Part shown: piece after piece, positions 31,364 through 41,303 of the stretch
Layout: each line of letters begins with the position of its first letter
How positions within the stretch are numbered: the stretch's first letter is position 1
Assembly (NCBI RefSeq): GCF_000213805.1
Contig: NC_015556.1
Coordinates: 3,673,001 to 3,737,000, forward strand
Origin: Pseudomonas fulva 12-X
Lineage (GTDB): Bacteria; Pseudomonadota; Gammaproteobacteria; Pseudomonadales; Pseudomonadaceae
Reading direction: 5' to 3'
DNA length: 64,000 nucleotides
Notes under the pieces: model-generated
Database searches by the model: none
What the model was told of the DNA's origin: nothing
The model's input: the letters and a program-made list of their open reading frames with translations, nothing else
Translations under genes and position numbers: made by a program

Positions 31364-32116
31364 ATGTCCGCGCGAATAGGCGCAGCGCTGCTGCCACTTC
31401 TGGCCATCGTGCCGCTGGCCGGCTGCATGGCCACCGATAGCCACTCCAATGTCGGCACCGAGGGTGCGCCCGCCCAGGCCGATACCCGCTTGCTGGAAGC
31501 AGGCGCGGCAACCTTGCAAACCCAGCCGCCAGTCGCCGCCCTGAACGCCTACCTCGATGGCTTTCATTTCTACAACGGCCGGCAGGAGGCGCAGATGGAA
31601 GCCCATCATTACTGCGCCATCCTCAGCGAAGAACTGATCCAGTGCGTGATCTACGACGGCAACGTCAAGGACGCCAAGCTGATGGGCGTCGAGTACATCA
31701 TCAGCGAGCAGTTGTTCAAAACGCTGCCGGAAGACGAAAAGATGCTCTGGCACAGCCACGTACACGAAGTGAAATCAGGCCAGCTGGTGGCGCCCGGCAT
31801 TCCGCAAACCGCCGAGCATGCGCTGATGCGCAAGCTGGTGCGCACTTACGGCAAGACCTGGCACACCTGGCATACCGACCAGAAGAAAAGCCTGCCCCTG
31901 GGCGTGCCGCAGTTGATGATGGGCTTTACCGCCGATGGCCAACTGGATCAGCGCATGGTCGATGAGCGCGACCAGCGCTTCGGCATCGACAGCAACGAGA
32001 AGCGCGAGAACCGTGCCGACATCCAGCGCCCGCCGATACAGCCCGGCGCCGATGCCTGGCAGAAGGGCAAGGTGTTCCAGATCGAAGACCCTACCGGCGC
32101 CCACGTGCATCACTGA
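31364..32116 (+). CDS. OBAP-type (DUF1264) lipoprotein
   Basis: A 250-aa protein with a lipoprotein signal (lipobox LAGC at about residues 19-22; the residue after Cys is Met), so it should be anchored, probably in the outer membrane. The mature part matches the oil-body-associated/DUF1264 family: GFHFYNGRQEAQMEAHHYC, EELIQCVIYDGN, GVEYIISEQLF, EKMLWHSHVHEVKSG. Plant members bind seed oil bodies; bacterial function is unknown. The longer frame that starts inside the DUF4142 gene has no support; the ATG at 31364 follows GGAGACC and makes the lipobox. Confidence 0.85.
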   Translation: MSARIGAALLPLLAIVPLAGCMATDSHSNVGTEGAPAQADTRLLEAGAATLQTQPPVAALNAYLDGFHFYNGRQEAQMEAHHYCAILSEELIQCVIYDGNVKDAKLMGVEYIISEQLFKTLPEDEKMLWHSHVHEVKSGQLVAPGIPQTAEHALMRKLVRTYGKTWHTWHTDQKKSLPLGVPQLMMGFTADGQLDQRMVDERDQRFGIDSNEKRENRADIQRPPIQPGADAWQKGKVFQIEDPTGAHVHH

Positions 32117-32131
32117 GCCTGCGTGCCGCCC

Positions 32132-34531
32132 TCAGGCCGGGCGGCACAGCACCCAGTCGTGCAGCAGCACGCGCAACTCGTCGAACTTCACGGGCTTGGC
32201 CAGATAGTCGCTCATGCCTGCCGCCAGGCAGCGCTCGCGGTCGCCCGACTGGCTGTGGGCGGTGATCGCCAGCACCGGCAACTCGGCGCAGGCTGGCAGC
32301 TGACGCAGGGCACGGCAGGTGGCGAAACCGTCCATTACCGGCATCTGGCAATCGAGCAAAACGGCGTCGATGGGCTCGCGCTGCAGCTGTTCCAGCGCAT
32401 CGCTGCCGTTGTCGACGGTACGCACCCGGTAGCCGAGCTTGAGCAGCATGCCGCGGATCACCAGCTGATTGATGGCGTTGTCCTCGACAATCAGTACGGT
32501 GCACTGCTCGGGTGCTCGCAACGCCGCGCCGCTGCTGCGCCGTATCGCGGTCTGCTCGGTGGGCTTTTGCACCGGCAGCGCCAGAGTCAGTTCGAGGCGG
32601 AAGATGCTGCCGCCGGCGCCGGCACGGTTGGGCTCGTAGGCCAGCTTGCCGCCGAGCAGGTCGACCAGTTGCCGACAGATGCTCAGGCCGATGCCCAGGC
32701 CGCCGTATTCGCGAGTCATCGAGGTGTCGAGCTGATGGAAGCGGCGGTACAGATCGGTTTCCCGCACGTTCTCCAGACCAATGCCGGCGTCGATCACCTC
32801 GACGCTCAGCGGCAGGCTGTCCAGCGCGGCCTGGGCATCGCCACGCACGCGCAGGCGCACCTGGCCGGCCGGGGTGAACTTGATGGCGTTGTCGAGCAGA
32901 TAGCCCAGGGCCTGGGCCAGCTTCTGCCCGTCGCCCTCGACGGTATCGGGCAGGCGCTCGTCGAGATCCAGGGCGAAGTCCAGCCCCTTGTCGCGGGCGC
33001 GGCCCTCGAAGTTGGCGCACAGGCCATCGAGCAGTCCGCGCAGGCTGAAGGTCTCGCGCCGCGGATAGAGCCGACCGGCCTGCAATTCGGTGAGGGCGAG
33101 GATGTCGTTGACCATCTGCATCATGTCCCGCGCCGAGCGCGTGGCGGTCTTCTGGTACTGCTCCACCTCGGGGTCCAGGCGCAGGGTCTGCATCAGTTCC
33201 AGAGAGCCGATCACGCCATTCATCGGCGTGCGCAGCTCGTGGGTCACGGTGGCCAGGAAATCGTCCTTGAGGCGGTTGCTGTCGGCCAGTTCGTGGTTGA
33301 GCACTTCCAGCTTGGCACTGGCGTTCTGCAGGATGCGCGCGCGCTCTTCCTTCATGGCGTTGATGCGGTCGGCCAGCGCCAGGGACAGCAACGCTACCTC
33401 GATCGCGCTGCCGATCTGGCTGGCGTACATGGTCACGAACATGTTGGGCAGGTAGCCGAGCACCATCAGGGTGTTGACCACTCCGCCGAGCAGGAACGCC
33501 GCCCAGGCGATCAGGAAATAACGGGCCACGCGCATGCCGCGCCATAGGGCCAGGGCACCGGCCACCGGCACCACCACGGTGAACACCAGTGCCAGCACGG
33601 TGGCCAGGCGCAGCGACAGGGCATAGGTGGTGCACAGGGCCAGTACCATCACCAGAGCGCCCCAGGCCATCATCAGCAGCAGGCTGCGATCCACCCAGCG
33701 GCTGTGCTCGCGGGTGTGCAGGAAGCTGCGCGCGAACTGGCAGCCGAACAACGCTGTGGCACCGATCAGAAATGGCGTGGCGGCGTTGGCCCACCAGGGA
33801 TTGTCCGGCCAGAAGAACTCGATGCCGGCGCCGTTGACCGACACCTGATACATGCCGAACGAGGCGATGTAGAGGATGTAATAGAGATAGCTGGTGTCGC
33901 GCACGGCGATGAAGATAAACAGGTTGTAGATCGCCATCACCAGCAACACGCCGTAGATGATGCCCAGCACATAGATACGCGCCGGCTGTTCTTCCAGGTA
34001 GGCGGCCGGCGACCACAGGCTCAGCGGCGCCTGGATCGAGCCCTGGCTCTCCAGACGCAGGTACACACGGCGCACCTGCTCGGGCTGAAAATCAAGGGTG
34101 AACAGGTAGTTGTTCTGGCGGATCTCACGACTGGAGAACGGCAAGGCATCGCCCGTGCGCTGGGTCAGATGAAAGCGGCCATCAGCGCCCTGCTCGTAAA
34201 GCTCCAAGTGATCGAGCGGCGGATAGGCCAGCTCCAGCAGCCAGGTCTGCGGGCCCGCCGCCTGACGCGGGCGGAACTGCAGATCGATGCGCAGCCAGTA
34301 CGCCGAGCGCGAATAGCCGGCGTTGAGCACCGCCTTGTCGTGCTGGCGGAAGCTGCCCTGCAGGGCGCTGGAGGTGACATCGTCAATGGTCTTGTCACCA
34401 CGTACGTCCTCGAACACCGCCATGTGCTCGCCAAGCGGCAGCGAGCGAACGCGCTCGTCGAAAACCACCGGCCCGGCCGCACTGGCCAGCAGCGAAAAGA
34501 GCGCCAGAAAAACAGTCAGGAAAAAACGCAT
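32132..34531 (-). CDS. ladS: hybrid sensor histidine kinase LadS
   Basis: A 799-aa hybrid kinase: signal peptide (1-20), periplasmic 7TMR-DISMED2 domain (about 25-155), seven-helix 7TMR-DISM region (about 180-380), HisKA with the phospho-His in FLATVTHELRTPMNG, HATPase (LLDNAIKFT, DAGIGLE, GGLGIGLSICRQL) and a C-terminal receiver (DAVLLDCQMPVMDGF). This is the LadS architecture, and P. aeruginosa ladS (PA3974) also borders thiD-thiE-hemL. LadS senses calcium through its DISMED2 domain and feeds the GacS/GacA-RsmY/Z switch towards biofilm. The ATG at 34531 follows GGGGC; the longer frame adds 41 poor residues. Confidence 0.85.
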   Translation of the reverse strand: MRFFLTVFLALFSLLASAAGPVVFDERVRSLPLGEHMAVFEDVRGDKTIDDVTSSALQGSFRQHDKAVLNAGYSRSAYWLRIDLQFRPRQAAGPQTWLLELAYPPLDHLELYEQGADGRFHLTQRTGDALPFSSREIRQNNYLFTLDFQPEQVRRVYLRLESQGSIQAPLSLWSPAAYLEEQPARIYVLGIIYGVLLVMAIYNLFIFIAVRDTSYLYYILYIASFGMYQVSVNGAGIEFFWPDNPWWANAATPFLIGATALFGCQFARSFLHTREHSRWVDRSLLLMMAWGALVMVLALCTTYALSLRLATVLALVFTVVVPVAGALALWRGMRVARYFLIAWAAFLLGGVVNTLMVLGYLPNMFVTMYASQIGSAIEVALLSLALADRINAMKEERARILQNASAKLEVLNHELADSNRLKDDFLATVTHELRTPMNGVIGSLELMQTLRLDPEVEQYQKTATRSARDMMQMVNDILALTELQAGRLYPRRETFSLRGLLDGLCANFEGRARDKGLDFALDLDERLPDTVEGDGQKLAQALGYLLDNAIKFTPAGQVRLRVRGDAQAALDSLPLSVEVIDAGIGLENVRETDLYRRFHQLDTSMTREYGGLGIGLSICRQLVDLLGGKLAYEPNRAGAGGSIFRLELTLALPVQKPTEQTAIRRSSGAALRAPEQCTVLIVEDNAINQLVIRGMLLKLGYRVRTVDNGSDALEQLQREPIDAVLLDCQMPVMDGFATCRALRQLPACAELPVLAITAHSQSGDRERCLAAGMSDYLAKPVKFDELRVLLHDWVLCRPA

Positions 34532-34671
34532 GCAGCCCCGCAGATGGCCCTGTTGTACCGCATCGCGAGGCCCCACGCCTTCAGAGTGATGCAGCCGTTC
34601 AAGGCTCGACATATGAATGCCGGCAACTCTAGGGGCCTGGCCGGCCCATCGCAAGCGCTATGACGACTGGC

Positions 34672-35526
34672 TCAGGGCGCCGGCAGGCTGAGCAGCGCCT
34701 GGGCGATGGCCTCGGCCAGGTACTGAATGGAAAACACCCCACCATGGGCCCAGGTGTCGGGCATCGCCGCCAGACGGTCGGCGCGCACGAAGGGCATGGC
34801 GCGCCATTCGGGGCTGGCGAACAGCTGTTCCTGCCCGGCGAACGGCTCGACGTACACCACCACGCCGTCCTCGATGCCTGCCAGGGCTTCAATAGGCACC
34901 GCCGCGTCATGGGGCGGCGGGTAGGCGGGCTGTAGGTGCAGCTGCTGCAGGGCGGAGTCGATCATCGAGTCGCCGCCGTCGACACGCACCATGCCCGGCG
35001 CCACGAAGCGAATTACCAGCACCTTGGGCAGGTGCCCGCGAAAGTGTTCGACCAGGCGCTGATGCAGCCCGTCGATCTGCACCTGCATGGCGGCCAGTTC
35101 GCGCAACGCGTGATCTTCGCGGCCGAAACGCTGGGCCAGGGCCAGGTAATCGTCGCGGGCGACCAGGTAACTGTCGTGTTCCTGGGACAGGCTGCCGTAG
35201 GTGGTGACCGGGGCGATACGGGCCAGCTGCGCACGCATGGCTTCCTGGCGCTCGCCGATGACGATCAGCTCCGGCTTGAGGGCGGTCAGTTTGTCGAAAT
35301 CCGGCGCGCGTCGCGATCCGGCGCTGGGCACCTGGGCCGGCAACGGCGGGCGCGCCACCTGGGCGCGGTATTGCTCGGCATCGGCTACGGCAACCGGGGT
35401 GATGTCGAGCTTGAGCAGGTGTTCGGCGGCCTCCCAGCTCAGCGCCACCACCCGTGGCTCGGCGGCCTGGGCCAGACCAGCCAGCAGGCACAGCAGCAGC
35501 GGGACACAACGCAACAGATTGTTCAT
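34672..35526 (-). CDS. orphan TroA-fold substrate-binding protein (ferric siderophore/cobalamin type)
   Basis: A 284-aa periplasmic binding protein with a signal peptide (LLRCVPLLLCLLAGLAQA). It has the FhuD/FecB/BtuF-type layout: RVVALSWEAAEHLLKL at the start, KPELIVIGERQEAM, a long backbone helix (ARDDYLALAQRFGRED onwards) and GVVVYVEPFAGQEQLF. Ligands of this class are ferric siderophores, haem or cobalamin; the sequence does not say which. No permease or ATPase gene is in the window, so it is an orphan. As I recall, it is absent between ladS and thiD in P. aeruginosa, so it may be a lineage-specific insertion. Confidence 0.8.
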   Translation of the reverse strand: MNNLLRCVPLLLCLLAGLAQAAEPRVVALSWEAAEHLLKLDITPVAVADAEQYRAQVARPPLPAQVPSAGSRRAPDFDKLTALKPELIVIGERQEAMRAQLARIAPVTTYGSLSQEHDSYLVARDDYLALAQRFGREDHALRELAAMQVQIDGLHQRLVEHFRGHLPKVLVIRFVAPGMVRVDGGDSMIDSALQQLHLQPAYPPPHDAAVPIEALAGIEDGVVVYVEPFAGQEQLFASPEWRAMPFVRADRLAAMPDTWAHGGVFSIQYLAEAIAQALLSLPAP

Positions 35527-35762
35527 GCCAGGCGCCTTCTGCCCTGCTGGATGAAAGGAATGTCGCCCGATCCTGGGCGCAGGCCATCGTACAAAGCTCG
35601 CCGGTCCGGCTCAAGGCGACCGTCGATCCGTCGGCCTCATCGCCGGCCATAAAATGTTAAGCTCGCGCCCCGTCCCAATGCCGCCTGCCCTGTGCCGGTG
35701 CGAGCCCGACCCACCCGGTACCGCGCCACCGCCGTACCCGTAAACCGGAACCCGCGATACAG

Positions 35763-36596
35763 ATGATCGATTTCGGCCTTCCCGATTACCCGCGCAGCAC
35801 CGCCCGCCTCGCCCCGTCGCGCCCCGTGGTGCTGTGCCTGTCCGGTCACGACCCGAGCGGCGGCGCCGGCCTGCAGGCCGACATCGAAGCGCTGCTCGCC
35901 CAGTGCTGCCATGCAGCGCCGGCGGTCACTGCGCTGACCGTGCAGGACACCGTCGACGTCAGCGACTTCCGGGTGCTCGACCGTGACTGGGTGCTGGCCC
36001 AGGCCCATGCGGTGATCGCCGACATGCCGGTGGCCGCGGTCAAGCTGGGCATGCTCGGCTCGGTGGAGATGGTCGACACCGTGCTGATGATCATGGACAA
36101 GCTGCCCGGTGTGCCGCTAGTCTGCGACCCGGTACTGCGCGCCGGCGGCGGCGGCGCCTTGGGCAAGGAGGACGTCGGCTTCGCCATGCGCGAGCGGCTG
36201 TTCGCCGTTTCCACCATCGCCACACCGAACCTGCCCGAAGCGCGCATCCTCGCCGAACTGCCCGAAGGCAGCGCTGACCAGTGCGCCGAGAAGCTGCTGC
36301 CCTATATCGAGCACTTGCTGATCACCGGCGGCCACGGCGACGAAAGCGAAGTACACAACCGCCTGTACCTGCGCGACGGCAGCCGCCACGATTTCACCTG
36401 CGCGCGCCTGCCAGGCAGCTACCACGGCTCGGGCTGCACCCTGGCCAGCACCCTGGCCGGCCGCCTGGCGCTCGGCCAGGACCTGATCGGCGCGGTGAAA
36501 ACCGCCCTGGATTACACCTGGCGCACCCTGCGCGACGCCGAACAACCCGGCCGCGGCCAGTTCGTGCCGCGCCGCCTGCCGCTGGATTTCAGCTGA
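35763..36596 (+). CDS. thiD: hydroxymethylpyrimidine (phosphate) kinase
   Basis: ThiD phosphorylates HMP and HMP-P to HMP-PP for thiamine synthesis (277 aa, ribokinase fold). Visible motifs are [20 protein letters not shown] at the start, [21 protein letters not shown] and the anion-hole [11 protein letters not shown] with the catalytic aspartate replaced by Cys as is usual in ThiD. About 12 residues ([12 protein letters not shown]) are extra at the N-terminus relative to P. aeruginosa. I see no TPP riboswitch in the 236 bases upstream; TAAAAT at 35650 could be a -10. Confidence 0.95.
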   Translation: MIDFGLPDYPRSTARLAPSRPVVLCLSGHDPSGGAGLQADIEALLAQCCHAAPAVTALTVQDTVDVSDFRVLDRDWVLAQAHAVIADMPVAAVKLGMLGSVEMVDTVLMIMDKLPGVPLVCDPVLRAGGGGALGKEDVGFAMRERLFAVSTIATPNLPEARILAELPEGSADQCAEKLLPYIEHLLITGGHGDESEVHNRLYLRDGSRHDFTCARLPGSYHGSGCTLASTLAGRLALGQDLIGAVKTALDYTWRTLRDAEQPGRGQFVPRRLPLDFS

Positions 36597-37237
36597 TGGC
36601 AGCGCCTGGCAAGCTGCGCGGCCTGTACGCCATTACCGACAGCGAACTGCTGGCCGGCGGCAAGCTGCTGCCTTACGTGGAAGCGGCCCTGGCCGGCGGC
36701 GCGCGCCTGTTGCAGTACCGCGACAAATCCACCGACGAAGCGCGCCGCCTGCGCGAAGCCGAGGCCCTGCGCACGCTGTGCGAAAACCACGGCGCCGAAC
36801 TGATCATCAATGACGACGCCGAACTGGCGGCGCGCCTTGGCGTCGGCCTGCACCTCGGCCAGGAGGACGGTTCGCTGGCCGCAGCCCGCGCCCTGCTCGG
36901 CCGCCAGGCGATCATTGGCGGCACCTGCCACGCCCAACTCGCCCTGGCCGAACAGGCGGCCGGCGAAGGCGCCAGTTACGTGGCCTTCGGCCGCTTCTTC
37001 AACTCACTGACCAAACCCGGCGCCCCGGCCGCCACCCTGGATCTGCTCGAGACTGCCAAAGCCCGCGTGGCGCTACCGATCGTCGCCATCGGCGGCGTCG
37101 ACCTGCACAACGCTGCCCCCTTGATCGAACGCGGCGCCAGCATGATCGCTGTGATCCACGCCCTGTTCGCCGCCGATTCCGCTGCCGAAGTGGAGCGCCG
37201 CGCGCGCGCCTTCAGTGCGCTGTTCGAATCGAACTGA
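36596..37237 (+). CDS. thiE: thiamine-phosphate synthase
   Basis: ThiE joins HMP-PP and thiazole phosphate to give thiamine phosphate (213 aa, TIM barrel). Motifs: [42 protein letters not shown] and [20 protein letters not shown]. Its ATG shares one base with the thiD stop (TGATG), so the products of two consecutive steps are coupled. A longer frame runs back through thiD but is only a shadow. Confidence 0.95.
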   Translation: MAAPGKLRGLYAITDSELLAGGKLLPYVEAALAGGARLLQYRDKSTDEARRLREAEALRTLCENHGAELIINDDAELAARLGVGLHLGQEDGSLAAARALLGRQAIIGGTCHAQLALAEQAAGEGASYVAFGRFFNSLTKPGAPAATLDLLETAKARVALPIVAIGGVDLHNAAPLIERGASMIAVIHALFAADSAAEVERRARAFSALFESN

Positions 37238-37260
37238 CCTACCTTTTTCAGGAGAACCCT

Positions 37261-38550
37261 ATGTCCCGCTCCGAAACGCTGTTCGCCAACGCCCAGAAAC
37301 ACATTCCCGGTGGTGTCAATTCCCCGGTCCGCGCGTTCAGGAGCGTGGGCGGCACGCCACTGTTCTTCAAGCACGCTGAAGGCGCCTACGTCACCGATGA
37401 AGACGACAAGCGCTACGTCGACTACGTCGGTTCCTGGGGCCCGATGATTCTCGGCCACAGCCACCCTGAAGTACTCGACGCGGTGCGCAAGCAGCTCGAC
37501 CACGGCCTGTCCTACGGCGCGCCGACCGCCATGGAAACCGAGATGGCCGATCTGGTCTGCTCCATCGTGCCGTCCATGGAGATGGTGCGCATGGTGAGTT
37601 CGGGCACCGAGGCGACCATGAGCGCCATCCGCCTGGCCCGTGGCTACACCGGCCGCGACGCGATCATCAAGTTCGAAGGCTGCTACCACGGCCACTCCGA
37701 CAGCCTGCTGGTCAAGGCCGGCTCCGGCCTGCTGACCCAGGGCGTCCCCAGCTCGGCGGGCGTGCCGGCGGATTTCGCCAAACACACCCTGACCCTGCCC
37801 TTCAACGACATCGACGCCGTCGCCAAGACCCTCGCCGACGTCGGCCAGAGCGTGGCCTGCATCATCGTCGAGCCGGTGGCCGGCAACATGAACTGCGTGC
37901 CGCCGGCGCCGGGCTTCCTCGAAGGCCTGCGTGAACAATGCGACAAACACGGCGTGGTGCTGATCTTCGACGAAGTGATGACCGGCTTCCGCGTCGCCCT
38001 CGGCGGCGCCCAGGCCCACTACGGCGTCACCCCGGACCTGTCGACCTTCGGCAAGATCGTCGGCGGCGGCATGCCGGTGGGCTGCTTCGGCGGCAAGCGC
38101 GCCATCATGGAGCGCATCGCCCCGCTCGGCCCGGTCTACCAGGCCGGCACCCTGTCGGGTAATCCGCTGGCCATGGCCGCCGGCCTGACCACCCTGAAGC
38201 TGATCAGCCGTCCGGGCTTCCACGCCGAGCTCGCCGACTACACCAGCCGCCTGCTGCAGGGCCTGCAGGACCGCGCCGATGCCGCCGGCATCCCGTTCGT
38301 CACCACCCAGGCGGGCGGCATGTTCGGCCTGTACTTCAGCGGCGCCGACGACATCGTCACCTTCGACGACGTGATGGCCAGCGACGCCGAACGCTTCAAG
38401 CGCTTCTTCCACCTGATGCTCGACGGCGGCGTGTACCTGGCGCCGAGCGCCTTCGAGGCCGGCTTCACCTCCATCGCCCATGGCGAGACCGAGCTGAAAC
38501 TGACCCTCGACGCCGCCGAGCGCGCCTTCGCCGCCCTCAAGCAGGCGTGA
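37261..38550 (+). CDS. hemL: glutamate-1-semialdehyde 2,1-aminomutase
   Basis: HemL makes 5-aminolevulinate from glutamate-1-semialdehyde in the C5 tetrapyrrole pathway (429 aa, PLP). The PLP lysine is in [54 protein letters not shown] and [11 protein letters not shown] are diagnostic. AGGAG precedes the ATG. It follows thiE by 23 bases, as in other pseudomonads. Confidence 0.97.
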   Translation: MSRSETLFANAQKHIPGGVNSPVRAFRSVGGTPLFFKHAEGAYVTDEDDKRYVDYVGSWGPMILGHSHPEVLDAVRKQLDHGLSYGAPTAMETEMADLVCSIVPSMEMVRMVSSGTEATMSAIRLARGYTGRDAIIKFEGCYHGHSDSLLVKAGSGLLTQGVPSSAGVPADFAKHTLTLPFNDIDAVAKTLADVGQSVACIIVEPVAGNMNCVPPAPGFLEGLREQCDKHGVVLIFDEVMTGFRVALGGAQAHYGVTPDLSTFGKIVGGGMPVGCFGGKRAIMERIAPLGPVYQAGTLSGNPLAMAAGLTTLKLISRPGFHAELADYTSRLLQGLQDRADAAGIPFVTTQAGGMFGLYFSGADDIVTFDDVMASDAERFKRFFHLMLDGGVYLAPSAFEAGFTSIAHGETELKLTLDAAERAFAALKQA

Positions 38551-38559
38551 TCGAAGCGG

Positions 38560-38587
38560 CGCCGTTCAGCGCCTGAGGTGAACGGCG
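38560..38587 (+). terminator. hairpin after hemL
   Basis: CGCCGTTCA pairs with TGAACGGCG across a 10-base loop, 9 bases after the hemL stop. No T tract follows, so this is a weak or factor-assisted terminator. The rest of the 234-base gap before the Sel1 gene includes ATTTCATAATGTG (about 38708), a possible -10. Confidence 0.45.
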
Positions 38588-38784
38588 GGCGGTCTAAACA
38601 GTTCTCTGTCAGACACCCGCCGCGCACAAACCGACGCTCTGGTGACACTTTTGCGCCAGGTTGGGGCAGAAAAGCCGGCAAAGACTTTGTAAGAACGGTG
38701 CCGCTTATTTCATAATGTGATGCCGAGCCCATTCGGCCTCGTCTTCTCATCCATTCGTCAGCCTGTCGAGGTACCTGGATCCTC

Positions 38785-39333
38785 ATGAAGCGCACCGGCC
38801 GCACCCTGTCCCTGGGCTGCCTGTTGCTCCTGCTGCCAACGCTCGCCGTGGCGGATGGAAACTCATTGCTGATCCCGGCGACCGGGAGCTGCTCGCTCAA
38901 CGTCGCCGCCGAAGACCTGCCCGCTGCGCTGCAAGCCTGCCAACAGAGCGCCGAAGGCGGCGATGCCCAGGCCCAGTACGAACTCGGCGAGTTCTACTAC
39001 GAAGGCCGCTCCGGCGAGCGCGACCTGCCCCAGGCGCTGAACTGGTTCGAACACGCCTCCCTGCAGGGCCATGCCCAGGCGCAATACCGCCTGGGCATGA
39101 TGTTCTTCCATGGCGAAGGGGTGGCGGCCAACAACGTGCAGGCCTACATCGTACTGAAGATGGCCGCGGTCAACGGCTCGGATGAAGCGATGGATGGCGC
39201 CGACGAAGTGGCCATGCAGATGCCCCGCGCCGAACAGGAAGTCGCCACCCAGGTGCTGGGGCAGATCTTCCGCAACTACCTGCAGGAACTGCAGGCCGCC
39301 GACAGCCTCTCGCCGTTCGCGCCGCTCAAGTAA
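38785..39333 (+). CDS. exported Sel1-repeat protein
   Basis: A 182-aa protein with a signal peptide (RTLSLGCLLLLLPTLAVA) and about three Sel1-like helical repeats between residues 55 and 130, for example GDAQAQYELGEFYYEG and GHAQAQYRLGMMFFHGEG. Such repeats mediate protein contacts in the periplasm. It occupies the same place as PA3978 in P. aeruginosa. No specific function is known to me. Confidence 0.8.
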   Translation: MKRTGRTLSLGCLLLLLPTLAVADGNSLLIPATGSCSLNVAAEDLPAALQACQQSAEGGDAQAQYELGEFYYEGRSGERDLPQALNWFEHASLQGHAQAQYRLGMMFFHGEGVAANNVQAYIVLKMAAVNGSDEAMDGADEVAMQMPRAEQEVATQVLGQIFRNYLQELQAADSLSPFAPLK

Positions 39334-39361
39334 TCAGCTACTCAGCAGCACTTACGACCGC

Positions 39362-39688
39362 TCACTTCTCCGGCAGAGGCGGCATCGGAAATGGCATGAC
39401 GTTGCCGCTACCCTTGGCCTCGCTGATCTTCGGCGTGCCCAGGCGTTCCACCTCATCGATACGCACGATCGAATGCATCGGCACGAAGCTGCGCACCACG
39501 CCGTCGAACTGCGCCTTGAGCTTTTCCTCGCTGGGGTCGACCAGCAGTTGCGAGCGCTCACCGAACACGAATTCCTCGATTTCCAGAAAGCCCCACAGAT
39601 CGCTCTGGAAGATCTGCTTGGCGTACATCTCGTACACCTGGCCCTGATTGAGAAAGATCACCTTGTAGATGGGGTCGCGCTTGGTCAT
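39362..39688 (-). CDS. DUF1820 family protein
   Basis: A 108-aa cytoplasmic protein starting MTKRDPIYKVIFLNQGQVYE, matching the DUF1820 family of gammaproteobacteria; FGERSQLLVDPSEEKLKAQF and PMHSIVRIDEVERLG fit the conserved core. The longer frame adds 42 residues that overlap the miaB promoter region, so the ATG at 39688 is preferred. It is divergent from miaB, as is PA3979. Function unknown. Confidence 0.85.
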   Translation of the reverse strand: MTKRDPIYKVIFLNQGQVYEMYAKQIFQSDLWGFLEIEEFVFGERSQLLVDPSEEKLKAQFDGVVRSFVPMHSIVRIDEVERLGTPKISEAKGSGNVMPFPMPPLPEK

Positions 39689-39798
39689 GGATACAGATGG
39701 CTGGCTGTGCAATGAAAGGGCGCGAATCTTAGCACGCCGCTGCATCGCCTCGTCGCCCCTCCTGTCCTGCGCCTGTGGCCTCACGCGGCCAACCCTCC

Positions 39799-39804
39799 TA
39801 TAAT
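39799..39804 (+). promoter_or_regulatory. candidate miaB -10 element
   Basis: A perfect TATAAT lies 34 bases before the miaB ATG and is followed by a G/C-rich start region. No clear -35 hexamer lies 16-18 bases upstream. Confidence 0.5.
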
Positions 39805-39837
39805 CCGCGGTCATTTTTTCACCGCCGACGAATCGCC

Positions 39838-41172
39838 ATGACCAAGAAGCTCTATATCGAAACCCACGGTTGCCAGATGAACGAGTACGACAGCTCGCGC
39901 ATGGTCGACCTGCTGGGCGAGCATCAGGCCCTGGAAGTCACCGATCGGCCGGAGGATGCCGACGTCATCCTGCTCAACACCTGCTCGATCCGCGAAAAGG
40001 CCCAGGACAAGGTGTTCTCCCAGCTTGGCCGCTGGCGCGAGCTGAAGCTGGAGAACCCCGATCTGGTGATCGGCGTCGGCGGCTGCGTGGCCAGCCAGGA
40101 AGGCGCAGCGATCCGCGACCGTGCGCCCTACGTCGACGTGGTGTTCGGCCCGCAGACCCTGCACCGCCTGCCGGAGATGATCGACGCCGCGCGAGTGACC
40201 AAGACCGCCCAGGTGGATATTTCCTTCCCCGAGATCGAGAAATTCGACCGCCTGCCCGAGCCGCGCGTCGACGGCCCCAGCGCCTTCGTTTCGGTGATGG
40301 AAGGCTGCAGCAAGTACTGCACCTTCTGCGTGGTGCCCTACACCCGCGGCGAGGAAGTCAGCCGCCCGCTGGACGACGTGCTCGGCGAAATCATTCACCT
40401 GGCCGAGAACGGCGTGCGTGAAGTGACCCTGCTGGGCCAGAACGTCAACGGCTACCGTGGCGAAACCCGTGATGGCGGCATCGCCGACTTCGCCGAGCTG
40501 CTGTACCTGGTGGCGGCCATCGACGGCATCGACCGCATCCGCTACACCACCAGCCACCCGCTGGAATTCTCCGACGCGCTGATCAAGGCCCACGCGGAAA
40601 TCCCCGAGCTGGTGAAGTTCGTGCACCTGCCGGTGCAGTCGGGCTCGGATCGCATCCTGGCCGCCATGAAGCGCAACCACACCGCATTGGAATACAAGTC
40701 GCGCATCCGCAAGCTCAAGGCCGCGGTGCCGGACATCGTCATCAGCTCGGACTTCATCATCGGCTTCCCCGGCGAGACCGAGAAGGACTTCGAGCAGACC
40801 ATGAAGCTGGTGCAGGACGTCGGTTTCGACTTCTCCTATTCCTTCGTCTACAGCTCGCGCCCGGGCACCCCGGCGGCCGATCTGGCCGACGACACCCCGG
40901 AAGAGATCAAGAAGCAGCGCCTGCAGATTCTGCAGAACCGCCTCAACCAGCAGGGCTTCGAGACCAGCCGGCGCATGGTCGGCAGCGTGCAGCGCATCCT
41001 GGTCACCGACTTTTCCAAGAAGGACCCGGGCAAGCTGCAGGGCAAGACCGAGAACAACCGCTTCGTCAACTTCCAGTGCGACAACCCGTGCCTGATCGGC
41101 CAGTTCGTCGACGTGCATATCGACGAAGCGCTGCCGCATTCGCTGCGTGGGACACTCATCGAGCGCCATTGA
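39838..41172 (+). CDS. miaB: tRNA-2-methylthio-N6-dimethylallyladenosine synthase
   Basis: MiaB is a radical-SAM methylthiotransferase that converts i6A37 to ms2i6A37 in tRNAs (444 aa). The UPF0004 domain opens with [15 protein letters not shown] and supplies three auxiliary-cluster cysteines (GCQ, NTCSIR, GGCVAS). The radical-SAM triad is [13 protein letters not shown] domain ends the protein. The longer frame adds 21 residues through the promoter, so the ATG at 39838 is chosen. Confidence 0.97.
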   Translation: MTKKLYIETHGCQMNEYDSSRMVDLLGEHQALEVTDRPEDADVILLNTCSIREKAQDKVFSQLGRWRELKLENPDLVIGVGGCVASQEGAAIRDRAPYVDVVFGPQTLHRLPEMIDAARVTKTAQVDISFPEIEKFDRLPEPRVDGPSAFVSVMEGCSKYCTFCVVPYTRGEEVSRPLDDVLGEIIHLAENGVREVTLLGQNVNGYRGETRDGGIADFAELLYLVAAIDGIDRIRYTTSHPLEFSDALIKAHAEIPELVKFVHLPVQSGSDRILAAMKRNHTALEYKSRIRKLKAAVPDIVISSDFIIGFPGETEKDFEQTMKLVQDVGFDFSYSFVYSSRPGTPAADLADDTPEEIKKQRLQILQNRLNQQGFETSRRMVGSVQRILVTDFSKKDPGKLQGKTENNRFVNFQCDNPCLIGQFVDVHIDEALPHSLRGTLIERH

Positions 41173-41303
41173 AGAAATAGCCGGCTGCCCGCATATCGTG
41201 ATGACGCGCCAAGCGCAGCGCGGCTGTCGGCCGCGCTTTCACTCGTCCCTGGCTAGCGCTATTCTCTCCCTTCCATTCAGCCGACGGCGGCCATAAAACG
41301 ACC

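Noticed and set aside
25575..32116. Phage, integrative element or defence island in the accessory region
   Set aside because: No integrase, transposase, tRNA attachment site, nuclease or toxin-antitoxin pair is visible, and base composition is like that of the flanks.
35527..35762. TPP riboswitch before thiD
   Set aside because: The conserved CUGAGA and ACCUGAUCUGG-type segments of the TPP aptamer are absent.
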